A stretch of 64,000 nucleotides of DNA, from positions 3,844,001-3,908,000 of the forward strand of contig NC_008577.1 of assembly GCF_000203935.1 (NCBI RefSeq). The letters run 5' to 3'. Origin of the DNA: Shewanella sp. ANA-3 (GTDB taxonomy: Bacteria; Pseudomonadota; Gammaproteobacteria; Enterobacterales; Shewanellaceae). Both the position numbers and the translations under genes were made by a program. Position 1 is the stretch's first letter, and every line of letters begins with the position of its first letter. The notes below the pieces were generated by a model, which did not search any database, was not told the DNA's origin, and saw only the letters and a list, made by a program, of their open reading frames with translations. This document shows positions 27,232-35,309 of this stretch, in pieces.

Positions 27232-28665
27232 ATGCCCAAGAGTGACCCCCTACAGAGTGAGAACGCCAAGCGCTCCTCTGCCGAGCAATTTATCCCCGTA
27301 AAAAATATCCAGGCGGACGATAAGCCTGCACATAAAAGCAGTGGCCAGATTCATTTCCGTGAACAGAAGGGCTATTTTCAACGCCTGAGAACCACAATGA
27401 ATAGCCTATTAGTACTGCTGTTTTTTGCCCTACCCTTTATTTCCTTTGATGGTCGGCAAGCGATATTGCTGGATGTGAGTCAGCAACAGTTCTTCTTTTT
27501 TGGCCTCACGCTCTGGCCACAGGATTTCACCTTACTCGCTTGGGTCTTTATTGCCGCCGCCTTTGGATTGTTTTTCATCACAGTGTTTTGGGGGCGCGTC
27601 TGGTGTGGCTATCTTTGCCCGCAAACCGCGTGGACTTTTATGTTTGTCTGGCTCGAGAGCCGGATTGAGGGCAACAGCAACAAACGTAAATTGCTCGATA
27701 AGGCGCCATGGTCAGCCAATAAACTCGGTAAAAGAAGTCTCAAACACGGTCTGTGGGGATTAGCCGCCTTAATTACTGGCTGTGGATTTATCGGTTATTT
27801 CATCCCCGCCCGCGAACTCTATTTGGATATTTTTACCGGCAACGCCGGCTTTTGGACGACCTGCTGGGTATGGTTTTTCGCGATTTGTACTTACTTAAAT
27901 GCAGGCTGGATGCGCGAGCAAATGTGCTTACACTGCTGCCCCTATGCGCGTTTTCAGGCAGTGATGTTCGATGCCAACACCAAAACTGTGACCTATGATG
28001 CCGCACGCGGCGAAGCGCGCGGCCCACGTAAGCGTAAACAACCGACTGAACTCGGTGATTGTGTTGACTGTAACTTATGTGTCGAAGTCTGCCCGACGGG
28101 GATTGATATTCGCCAAGGCCTCCAATACGAGTGTATTAACTGCGGCGCCTGTGTCGATGCCTGTAATGAAACCATGCAAAAATTCGACTACAAACAAAAC
28201 CTAATTAGCTATGTCAGCGAGAGTGAATTAAAGGGCATCGCTCATTCCAACTGGCGCTCGCCACGCTTTTTAGGTTACGGCGCCGCCGTTGTCATTATGT
28301 TGGTTGTGATAGGTTTAGATCTCTCCAGCCGCAGTGAGATTCAACTTAACGTCATTCGCGACAGGCAGAGCCTATACCGCGAAACCGCCGATAATAAAGT
28401 TGAAAATACCTACCAGCTGAAGATCCGTAACAAGACTCAGCAAACCAAGCAATATCAACTCGCGGTCAACAGCGAAATGCCCTTCAGCTTAATTGCCGAT
28501 CCTGTCATTACCCTCGCTCCGGGCGAGCAATCGGATTATCCCGTGACTGTATTAGCTGATAAGGATGCAATCCCAGCGGGGCGCAAAATTATCGAATTCT
28601 CGGTAACGGATGTCAGCAAACCTGAACAAAGCGTTAGCCAAGAAACCGGCTTCTTTAGCCCTTAG
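27232..28665 (+). CDS. ccoG: CcoG/RdxA/FixG-type polyferredoxin, cytochrome oxidase accessory protein
   Basis: A 477-residue inner-membrane iron-sulfur protein with about five membrane segments (first near residue 55, last near 365). The motifs VWCGYLCPQT and MCLHCCPYARF belong to the family. Two 4Fe-4S clusters are encoded by CVDCNLCVEVCP and CINCGACVDACN. A C-terminal Ig-like FixG_C domain follows. CcoG reduces Cu(II) during assembly of cbb3-type oxidase. No ccoNOP genes are near, so this may be a paralog with a distinct role. The preceding sigma-54 promoter and palindromes suggest control by the adjacent PAS activator. Confidence 0.9.
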   Translation: MPKSDPLQSENAKRSSAEQFIPVKNIQADDKPAHKSSGQIHFREQKGYFQRLRTTMNSLLVLLFFALPFISFDGRQAILLDVSQQQFFFFGLTLWPQDFTLLAWVFIAAAFGLFFITVFWGRVWCGYLCPQTAWTFMFVWLESRIEGNSNKRKLLDKAPWSANKLGKRSLKHGLWGLAALITGCGFIGYFIPARELYLDIFTGNAGFWTTCWVWFFAICTYLNAGWMREQMCLHCCPYARFQAVMFDANTKTVTYDAARGEARGPRKRKQPTELGDCVDCNLCVEVCPTGIDIRQGLQYECINCGACVDACNETMQKFDYKQNLISYVSESELKGIAHSNWRSPRFLGYGAAVVIMLVVIGLDLSSRSEIQLNVIRDRQSLYRETADNKVENTYQLKIRNKTQQTKQYQLAVNSEMPFSLIADPVITLAPGEQSDYPVTVLADKDAIPAGRKIIEFSVTDVSKPEQSVSQETGFFSP

Positions 28666-28673
28666 CGTAATGC

Positions 28674-28740
28674 GCTAGTGTGCTAGTGTGCTAGTGTGCT
28701 AGTGTGCTAGTGTGCTAGTGTGCTAGTGTGCTAGTGTGCT
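28674..28740. repeat. 8-bp tandem repeat GCTAGTGT, eight copies
   Basis: Eight exact copies of GCTAGTGT run from 28674 to 28737, followed by a partial GCT. They begin 9 bp after the ccoG stop. The CTAG tetramer, normally scarce in gammaproteobacterial DNA, occurs once per unit. Confidence 0.95.
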
Positions 28741-28790
28741 CGCCGATAAACGAACACACTGCATGACCGTTAGTCACTTCTATGAATGAT

Positions 28791-28825
28791 GCCCGTTGGA
28801 TCACTGTGGTTCGCCGGGCTTTTTT
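28791..28825 (+). terminator. Probable terminator after ccoG
   Basis: GCCCG (28791-28795) pairs with CGGGC (28815-28819) over a long loop, followed by six T. The stem is short, so the call is moderate. The rest of the gap to 29030 shows no gene. Confidence 0.5.
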
Positions 28826-29030
28826 ACTCACCTTATTTCGTTAAATCCGCTAAATAGCCTCAACTCGCGCCGCACAAAAATGAAGTGCGTCAATTTAAAG
28901 CAATAGCCTTATAGCCAATTATCTTGCACCTGTGTTGCGCTTACGGCTGCTGCTTAAAAGAGGCTCGGCTGTCATTGCGGTAAAGCAATATCGATTTATT
29001 ATTGACGAATCACCATATAGATCGAATACA

Positions 29031-29064
29031 ATAAATATACGAAACATATATAAAGTATATTTAT
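29031..29064. promoter_or_regulatory. Inverted repeat overlapping the start codon of the ParD-like gene
   Basis: ATAAATATAC (29031-29040) and GTATATTTAT (29055-29064) are perfect 10-bp inverted arms. The right arm runs into the ATG at 29063. The position suits autorepression by the antitoxin-like protein. No strong ribosome site is visible in this AT-rich leader. Confidence 0.6.
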
Positions 29065-29287
29065 GGGCATAGTTAAAATTTCCGAAGAACTGCATGATGA
29101 GCTGAGAAAAGCCAGTTCGGTCATGTCACGTTCAATCAACTCGCAGGCGGAATTCTGGATAAGGATCGGGATGCTGGCAGAGTTGCATCCACAGCTCTCC
29201 TTTAATCAGTTAGTCGCCGATTTAATGAAATCTGCGGACGTGAACCTAGCCAACGTGACCCAAGTAAAGGAAATGGCCGATGAATAA
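29063..29287 (+). CDS. ParD-like antitoxin-family protein
   Basis: A 74-residue protein resembling the ParD-like antitoxin family. The N-terminal strand GIVKISEELHDELRKAS is followed by helices with SRSINSQAEFWIRIGMLAEL, typical of ribbon-helix-helix DNA binding. Its last 8 nt overlap the methionine aminopeptidase gene, so translation is coupled. No RelE/ParE toxin is encoded nearby. I recall such proteins next to M24 peptidase genes in other marine gammaproteobacteria. Whether the pair works as a toxin-antitoxin module is unproven. Confidence 0.75.
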   Translation: MGIVKISEELHDELRKASSVMSRSINSQAEFWIRIGMLAELHPQLSFNQLVADLMKSADVNLANVTQVKEMADE

Positions 29288-30062
29288 TCAGGTGAAGATA
29301 AAATCTGCCGAAGAAATTGCACTGATGCGCCGCGCGGGGCAATTATTAGCTCAAGTATTTCAAATGCTTGATACCTATGTCCGCCCCGGCATCAGCACCA
29401 TGGATATCAACGATGCGGTCGAAGCCTTTATTGTCAATGAGCTAAAATCGCGTCCCGCGAGTAAAGGTCAGTATGGCTATCAATATGTGCTGAATTCGTC
29501 TATTAACGAGGTGGTCTGCCATGGTGTGCCCTCGCCGAATGAGGTCATCAAAAGCAAAGATATCATTAACTTAGATATTACCCTCGAGAAAGACGGCTAT
29601 ATTGCCGACTCCAGTAAAATGTATGTGATGCCACAGGCACCCGCCGAAGCTAAGAAACTGGCAGATGTTACCTATCTTGCCATGTGGCAAGGGATCAAAC
29701 AGGTAAAACCTGGGGCCACATTGGGCGATATCGGTCATGCGATTCAACAATATGCCCAATCCTTTGGCTATAGCATTGTCAGAGATTACTGTGGCCATGG
29801 GATAGGTCAAGAAATGCATGAAGAGCCACAAGTCCTTCACTATGGAAAGCCGAATCAAGGCCTTAAGCTCAAAGCGGGCATGGTATTTACCATTGAGCCC
29901 ATGGTGAATCAGGGCACTGAAAAGATAAAGCTCAAAAAAGATGGTTGGACGGTTGTCACCCGCGATAAAAAACTCTCGGCGCAATCGGAACATACGATAC
30001 TTGTCACCCCAACGGGATACGAAGTGCTCACCCTACGCCACGATGAGCAATCTCCCCGCTAA
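29280..30062 (+). CDS. map: Methionine aminopeptidase, type I (probable second copy)
   Basis: A 260-residue M24-family metallopeptidase that removes N-terminal Met from new proteins. His81 (VVCHGVPS) and the metal ligands Asp99, Asp110, His173 (CGHGIGQEMHEEP), Glu206 (FTIEPMV) and Glu237 (QSEHTILVT) are all present, so it should be active. The housekeeping map is normally beside rpsB-tsf, which is not here, so this is probably a paralog. Its start overlaps the ParD-like gene by 8 nt. Confidence 0.9.
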   Translation: MNNQVKIKSAEEIALMRRAGQLLAQVFQMLDTYVRPGISTMDINDAVEAFIVNELKSRPASKGQYGYQYVLNSSINEVVCHGVPSPNEVIKSKDIINLDITLEKDGYIADSSKMYVMPQAPAEAKKLADVTYLAMWQGIKQVKPGATLGDIGHAIQQYAQSFGYSIVRDYCGHGIGQEMHEEPQVLHYGKPNQGLKLKAGMVFTIEPMVNQGTEKIKLKKDGWTVVTRDKKLSAQSEHTILVTPTGYEVLTLRHDEQSPR

Positions 30063-30240
30063 TTTCGACGCTAACCCTCGCTTTTTCATCTCAAATTCAG
30101 GTGTGCTGTAGTAAATTTGCACTGCAGTTCACCGCCCTTCATTAGAGTAAAAATTCTATTTTTACAATTGGATAGCTGTGCAAATTGCTACAATAATTTA
30201 ACGATAAACGTTGACCTGACAGGTTGAATCCTTCTAATCT

Positions 30241-30252
30241 AAACACTCGTTT
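30241..30252. promoter_or_regulatory. Possible PsrA operator before the acyl-CoA synthetase gene
   Basis: AAAC-ACTC-GTTT is an inverted repeat of the form AAAC-N4-GTTT, the core of the PsrA sites known for fatty-acid degradation genes in Pseudomonas and Shewanella. It lies 47 bp before the start of a fatty acid-CoA ligase gene. The motif is short and could be chance. Confidence 0.4.
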
Positions 30253-30298
30253 GATTTTAAAATAATAACAACGATAAACCTATTTGAGGTAGTTAGGC

Positions 30299-31903
30299 AT
30301 GGCATACGATCAAGAGTCACAACTCGAACTTGGCAAATACTCATCACTCATAGACTTAATCGAACGCACTAGCCAACGCTTTGGTGATAAAACGGCATAT
30401 GCTTGTTTGGGGAAAACCAGCAGCTTCAATGATATAGAGCGCGATTCACGCTATTTTGCCGCCTATTTGCAGAATAACACTAACCTAAAACCCGGCGATC
30501 GGATCGCGATTCAATTACCCAATATTACCCAGTTCGTTATCGCCGCCTATGGTGCGCTGCGGGCGGGACTTATTCTAGTAAATACTAACCCGCTCTACAC
30601 CGAAAGAGAGCTTATTCATCAGTTTAATGACTCTGGTGCTAAGGCCTTAGTGGTGCTGTCGGATCTGCTGCCGACCCTTGCCAAAGTGGTTGCGACCACA
30701 CCGATTGAATTGGTGATTTCGACCCACCCATTAGATCTTATCGACCCACAAGTTCAGCCCAAAACGGGGCTTAAAAATGTCGAATTCTGCCAAGTGCTAA
30801 AACAAGGGGCAGAGCTACCCTTTAGCCGTTTTGTTCCCGCAGCAAATGATTTAGCGGCGTTGCAATATACCGGTGGTACCACGGGCCTCTCCAAAGGAGC
30901 CATGCTGACCCACGGTAATATGCTCGCCAATGCGGCGCAGGTAAAATCTCGTATCGGCAGTGTTATCACCGAGGGGGAAGATATTTTTGTCGCGCCATTG
31001 CCGATTTACCATATCTACGCCTTTATGGTGAACTTAGTGCTGTATTTTGAATGTGGTGGTTGCTCGGTATTAATTCCCAATCCCCGTGATATTAGTGGCT
31101 TAATCAAGACACTGGCGAAATACCCTTTTACCGGTTTTGCAGGGCTTAACACCCTCTTTGTAGCTTTGTGTCATCAGCCCGAATTTAAGGCGCTGGATTT
31201 TAGTCATTTAAAAATCACTATTTCGGGTGGTACTGCACTCACCGCTGCCGCAGCCAATATCTGGCAGCAAACCACGGGCAATACCATCAGTGAAGGTTAT
31301 GGGTTATCCGAAACCTCGCCGGTAATTTCACTCAATGCCCCCGGATATCAGAAGATTGGCACTATCGGTAAGCCCGTTCTCGGCACTGAGGTCAAACTGT
31401 TAGACGAAAACGGCAATGAAGTCGCACAAGGGGAAGCCGGTGAACTCGCCGCCCGCGGCCCACAAGTGATGCTAGGTTATTGGAATAATCCCCAAGAAAC
31501 GGCCAATGTGATGACTGCCGATGGTTTCTTTAAAACCGGGGATATTGCGATTTTGAACGAGGAAGGATTCCACCAAATCGTTGATCGCAAAAAGGATATG
31601 ATTATTGTCTCCGGCTTTAACGTCTATCCGAATGAGGTCGAAAACGTGCTCGCCAGCCATCCGAATATCATTGAATGCGCCGTGGTTGGCGTAAAGGATG
31701 AACACTCGGGAGAAGCGGTCAAAGCCTTTGTTGTGCTAAAAGATGACAGCCAAGATCATGAGCAAATGAAAACCGCTATTCTTAACTTCTGCCGCGAGCA
31801 ACTCACCGCCTACAAGCTGCCCAAGTTGATTGAATTTATGCCGCAGCTACCTAAGAGCACTGTGGGCAAAATTCTACGCAGAGAACTGAAACATCAGGCT
31901 TAA
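30299..31903 (+). CDS. Long-chain fatty acid-CoA ligase (AMP-forming), FadD-like
   Basis: A 534-residue adenylate-forming enzyme that activates fatty acids to acyl-CoA with ATP. The P-loop-like motif YTGGTTGLSKGAMLTHGN, the A5 motif GYGLSETSP, GFFKTGDIA and the hinge/catalytic DRKKDMIIVSGFNVYPNEVE are complete. The catalytic Lys lies in PKSTVGKILRREL. It is slightly shorter than E. coli FadD (561) and starts at a clean ATG after GAGGTAG. The long-chain assignment is by resemblance; chain-length preference cannot be read from sequence. It is monocistronic, with a terminator after it. Confidence 0.88.
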   Translation: MAYDQESQLELGKYSSLIDLIERTSQRFGDKTAYACLGKTSSFNDIERDSRYFAAYLQNNTNLKPGDRIAIQLPNITQFVIAAYGALRAGLILVNTNPLYTERELIHQFNDSGAKALVVLSDLLPTLAKVVATTPIELVISTHPLDLIDPQVQPKTGLKNVEFCQVLKQGAELPFSRFVPAANDLAALQYTGGTTGLSKGAMLTHGNMLANAAQVKSRIGSVITEGEDIFVAPLPIYHIYAFMVNLVLYFECGGCSVLIPNPRDISGLIKTLAKYPFTGFAGLNTLFVALCHQPEFKALDFSHLKITISGGTALTAAAANIWQQTTGNTISEGYGLSETSPVISLNAPGYQKIGTIGKPVLGTEVKLLDENGNEVAQGEAGELAARGPQVMLGYWNNPQETANVMTADGFFKTGDIAILNEEGFHQIVDRKKDMIIVSGFNVYPNEVENVLASHPNIIECAVVGVKDEHSGEAVKAFVVLKDDSQDHEQMKTAILNFCREQLTAYKLPKLIEFMPQLPKSTVGKILRRELKHQA

Positions 31904-31949
31904 ACATACCTAAACATCAGTGATGTGTGAGCAGTCTTAAATCCAAAAC

Positions 31950-31982
31950 AAAACCCCAGAGCAACACTCTGGGGTTTTATTT
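31950..31982. terminator. Terminator between the acyl-CoA ligase and ABC exporter genes
   Basis: AAAACCCCAGAG (31950-31961) pairs with CTCTGGGGTTTT (31967-31978) around CAACA, with flanking T and A tracts. It serves both converging genes. Confidence 0.92.
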
Positions 31983-32005
31983 ACATGACATCCCCCATTC
32001 AAACC

Positions 32006-33862
32006 TTACTCGCTCAGCGCACTCACTTCATCCGTGAGCAGCTGCAAACTGGCAAACTCGCGATATAGGGCATTGGTTTGTATAAGAGTTTGATGCTTAC
32101 CACTGGCGACGATACGCCCTTTATCGAACACGATAATTCGGTCCGCATTGATCACTGTGGCGAGGCGATGGGCGATGATAAGCGTGGTTTTCCCCTTCAT
32201 CAATTCATCGAGTGCCAGCTTCACTTTTTGCTCACTTAAGGCATCGAGCGCGCTGGTCGCCTCGTCGAGCAGCAAGATAGGCCTGTCGGCTAAAATGACC
32301 CTCGCAATCGCGATACGCTGCTTTTGACCACCGGATAAGCGCACGCCGCGCTCACCCAAATAGGTTTGATAACCTTCACTAAACTCACTGATAAACTCAT
32401 GGGCACGGGCTGCGATACAAGCATCAATCACTTCCTGCTCGCTGGCATCGACGCGGCCATAGCGTACGTTCTCCAATACACTGGTGGCAAAAATCACTGA
32501 GTCCTGCGGTACAAGCGCAAATTGCGCCCGTAAATCCTTTGGTGAAAGCTCAGCAATATCAATCCCATCCAAATGAATACTGCCCGATGACGGCACATAA
32601 AACCGCTGCAATAACTGAAACAGGGTACTCTTGCCGGCCCCACTCGGCCCGACCAAGGCCACCCGCTCACCCGCAGTAATAGTCAGTTCTAAGTCGCGGA
32701 GCACTAACTGAGTTTGCTCGGGATAATGGAAGTTCAGCTGTTGCAGTTGCAGCTCGCCACGCACTTTCGCGGGCAGCGTTTTAGGCTCCAGTGGCGCAGG
32801 AATATCGACTTCAGTTTCAGCCAATTCGATTAAGCGTTCAGCGGCGCCCGAGGCGCGTTGGATCTCACCCACGACTTCACTAATGGTGGCGACGGCGCCT
32901 GCCACCATCACGGCATAAAACATAAAGGCCGAGAGTTCACCGCCCGTCATCTTACCCGACATCACATCGTGGGCGCCGACCCAAGTCACAGATGCTATGG
33001 CGGCAATACTTAAAAACATCACGGAGGAAATCAACATGGCGCGATAGCGAATACGACCACTGGCGGCGATCATCACATCTTCGACACGACCATTGAACAA
33101 ACTGCGGTCCTTATCCTCATGACCATAGGCTTGCACTGTATGGATTTCATGTAAGGTTTCATCCACATAGGCTCCCAAATCCGCCACCCTATCTTGACTC
33201 TCCCGCGCTAAGGTTCGCACTTTTCGGCCAAAGAAACCGACAGGCCCCAGCACCAGAGGCACGGCCAGTAGCACGAGCAGCGTCATCTTCACGCTAGTGA
33301 TCCCCATCATCGCCAGCCCGCCGATCACAGTCACGCCGGAGCGCAGCGCCATCGACAGACTCGAGCCGACCACGGTTTGCAGCAGAGTCGAGTCGGCGGT
33401 AAAGCGCGAAATCACCTCACCGGTACGCACCTTGGCATAAAAAGCCGGAGACAACTTAAGCAGTTGATTGTAAACCGTCAGCCTTATATCGGCGCTGACC
33501 CGCTCGCCGAGCCAAGTCATCAGATAAAAACGGCAAAACACCGCTGTGCCACTCACGGCGGTGATCAGCAGCACTAACAGAATAATTTCATTGAGACGCT
33601 GGGCGTTATCCTTAATAAAACCTTCGTCCACCATCAGCCGCACGCCTTGCCCGAGGGATAGCCAGGCCAAGGAGCCAATCAACAGAAATACAATCGCCGC
33701 CACCACCCGCAGGCGATAGGGCTTAAGAAATTGCCAAATCCAAGGCAATACCGCCCGTTGGCGGATCGAAGAGTTAGCAGCGTTGTGAGACATAGTGGAC
33801 TCTGATAATGATCGTGGGGGAAGTGTACTCGATTCTGTAGTCTCGGTTACCTGTTTGTTCAC
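32006..33862 (-). CDS. ABC exporter, fused permease-ATPase (MsbA/BmrA-like)
   Basis: A 618-residue half-transporter. Six membrane helices (about 40-330) are followed by an ATP-binding domain with Walker A GPSGAGKST, signature LSGGQKQRIAIAR, Walker B ILLLDEATSALD and the switch His in IIAHRLATV. It would work as a homodimer exporting lipid or amphipathic compounds; the substrate is unknown. The GTG at 33862 has AAGGA at good spacing; an ATG at 33793 is the alternative and would remove 23 unconserved residues. It is downstream of the haem operon but behind a terminator. Confidence 0.88.
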   Translation of the reverse strand: MNKQVTETTESSTLPPRSLSESTMSHNAANSSIRQRAVLPWIWQFLKPYRLRVVAAIVFLLIGSLAWLSLGQGVRLMVDEGFIKDNAQRLNEIILLVLLITAVSGTAVFCRFYLMTWLGERVSADIRLTVYNQLLKLSPAFYAKVRTGEVISRFTADSTLLQTVVGSSLSMALRSGVTVIGGLAMMGITSVKMTLLVLLAVPLVLGPVGFFGRKVRTLARESQDRVADLGAYVDETLHEIHTVQAYGHEDKDRSLFNGRVEDVMIAASGRIRYRAMLISSVMFLSIAAIASVTWVGAHDVMSGKMTGGELSAFMFYAVMVAGAVATISEVVGEIQRASGAAERLIELAETEVDIPAPLEPKTLPAKVRGELQLQQLNFHYPEQTQLVLRDLELTITAGERVALVGPSGAGKSTLFQLLQRFYVPSSGSIHLDGIDIAELSPKDLRAQFALVPQDSVIFATSVLENVRYGRVDASEQEVIDACIAARAHEFISEFSEGYQTYLGERGVRLSGGQKQRIAIARVILADRPILLLDEATSALDALSEQKVKLALDELMKGKTTLIIAHRLATVINADRIIVFDKGRIVASGKHQTLIQTNALYREFASLQLLTDEVSALSE

Positions 33863-34032
33863 TATTGATATCCTTAGGCTTTATATGCCCATCAACCTTA
33901 ACATATGCGAGTATCAACAGAGCATACCCGAAAGCCCTAAGGATAAACAAAGTGACTTTAGCAAGGCGTCGCTGAAAGCAGGCAATAGCAAAGGATGATG
34001 GCAAAACCCAAAATGCCTTGAGGAATATAACA

Positions 34033-34059
34033 ATAAACCCGCCTAGAGAGCGGGTTTAT
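34033..34059 (-). terminator. Terminator after the hugA-hutX-hutZ operon
   Basis: ATAAACCCGC and GCGGGTTTAT form a perfect 10-bp stem around a 7-nt loop. On the minus strand it is followed by TGTTATATT, a moderate T tract. Confidence 0.7.
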
Positions 34060-34062
34060 GCT

Positions 34063-34093
34063 TGCGCCTTGAGTCGATCAAGCTCAAGGCGCA
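34063..34093. other. Perfect 11-bp hairpin downstream of hutZ
   Basis: TGCGCCTTGAG (34063-34073) pairs with CTCAAGGCGCA (34083-34093) around a 9-nt loop. On the minus strand it comes just before the terminator and lacks a T tract, so it may protect the 3' end of the hug mRNA rather than terminate it. Confidence 0.5.
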
Positions 34094-34145
34094 GATTTTC
34101 AAAACATAAGTCTTCAAGACACAGTGTTTACGCTACAAGTAGTAC

Positions 34146-34703
34146 TTAAGCTACTCGCATATCTTCGGGCGCTTTAGGTGTGCCATGGTGGCCATCTCGC
34201 TTCCAGTTAACATCGAGTAATTCACTGCCCGTCAAACTAAAGGCTTGACCAAAACCTTTCACATACAATCCCTGATGGGGCGCTAACTTATACAGATTAA
34301 AGTCCGTCAGTGCCGCGAGATTATCGGACATGTCGCCAAAGCGTTTTGATAACAGGCTGACTCCCTTACTAAACGAGGGCGTATCCCGCTCAACCGCTTG
34401 AGCCAGAGCATCGAAAGTGAGGCGTTTACGGGCGAATACAGACTTAGCTTCGGCTTCATCCTCCACCAGCATCACAGACACTTTGGTCGACTGCTTAAGG
34501 TTGTGGCCGTGACGCGCTAAGTCACTCACTAAGATGTAAAACCCATCGTCGGCTAAGGCAAATGGCGCATAACTGGCATTGGGTTGCCCATCCGTATCGA
34601 CTGTTGCGAGTTGCAAAGTATGGCGCTGCTGTTTAAAGGCCTCAATTTCGGGTAACAGTTTGTCCCTTAAACGTTGTTCTTGCTCGGAGATTTCAGGCTT
34701 CAT
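34146..34703 (-). CDS. hutZ: HutZ (HugZ), haem utilisation/degradation protein
   Basis: A 185-residue protein with the split beta-barrel of the pyridoxamine-phosphate-oxidase-like fold (LQLATVDTDGQPNASYAPFA). HutZ of Vibrio cholerae degrades haem in the cytosol. The haem-ligand His lies in a C-terminal loop; here RDGHHGTPK near residue 172 is in the right place. It is the third gene of hugA-hutX-hutZ, starts 18 bp after hutX with AAGGT upstream, and should be iron-regulated through the Fur box before hugA. Confidence 0.9.
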   Translation of the reverse strand: MKPEISEQEQRLRDKLLPEIEAFKQQRHTLQLATVDTDGQPNASYAPFALADDGFYILVSDLARHGHNLKQSTKVSVMLVEDEAEAKSVFARKRLTFDALAQAVERDTPSFSKGVSLLSKRFGDMSDNLAALTDFNLYKLAPHQGLYVKGFGQAFSLTGSELLDVNWKRDGHHGTPKAPEDMRVA

Positions 34704-34721
34704 ATTGGATACCTTAATAAA

Positions 34722-35288
34722 TTATATCGGTGACTGTTGAGTAGCAAAGGTGCTCGCCAGCGTTTTAAAACGGCTAACTTGCTCAGGAAAAAGCACTCTT
34801 TGCTTGTCTCGTCCTAAATAAACTTTGAATACCACCTCGCCTTGAGGACCAAAAAAGTTAATCGAATGGCTCTCACTGCCCCTAAAGGGTCTGCTGATTA
34901 ACGCAATCGCTCGCATGTTATCCAGCTTGAGATGACCATGAAGGCCATCGCCTTTGCTGTAGAGGTTGTAATATCCATGGGCAAATTTCCCTTGGGGAAA
35001 ATCACCTTTAAATTCAAAAACGCTGCCCGAGAGCATCACTATCGTGGTCAGAGGTCCCCACTCGGGTAAGCTCTGCAGCAGCTCATCGATTTGCGTTAAA
35101 GACAAAAACACCCGCTGCGCTTGCGGCAGTGCCGCGACCACATCAAGCTCGGCAATCCCTAATTCACTCGCCAACTGTGCAGGCATTAAATCGGGCTGTC
35201 TGACAAAGCGCTGCCTTAACATGGACTGCGAGTCGGCATCAGTGTGATGGCTCGGGAGTGTAATTTCAGTGTCGATTGTCTGTGTCAT
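34722..35288 (-). CDS. hutX: HutX (HugX), cytosolic haem carrier
   Basis: A 188-residue protein of the HutX/HuvX family, related to the repeated fold of HemS. Work on V. cholerae shows HutX binding haem and passing it to HutZ. LVVAALPQAQ-like and VMLSGSVFEFKGDFPQG are family blocks, and ISRPFRGSESHSINFFGPQG is near the C-terminus. I start at the second ATG (35288): AGGAG lies 7 nt before it, whereas it abuts the first ATG. It follows hugA after 21 bp. Confidence 0.9.
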   Translation of the reverse strand: MTQTIDTEITLPSHHTDADSQSMLRQRFVRQPDLMPAQLASELGIAELDVVAALPQAQRVFLSLTQIDELLQSLPEWGPLTTIVMLSGSVFEFKGDFPQGKFAHGYYNLYSKGDGLHGHLKLDNMRAIALISRPFRGSESHSINFFGPQGEVVFKVYLGRDKQRVLFPEQVSRFKTLASTFATQQSPI

Positions 35289-35309
35289 TTGCATCTCCTA
35301 AAGCTGGGC

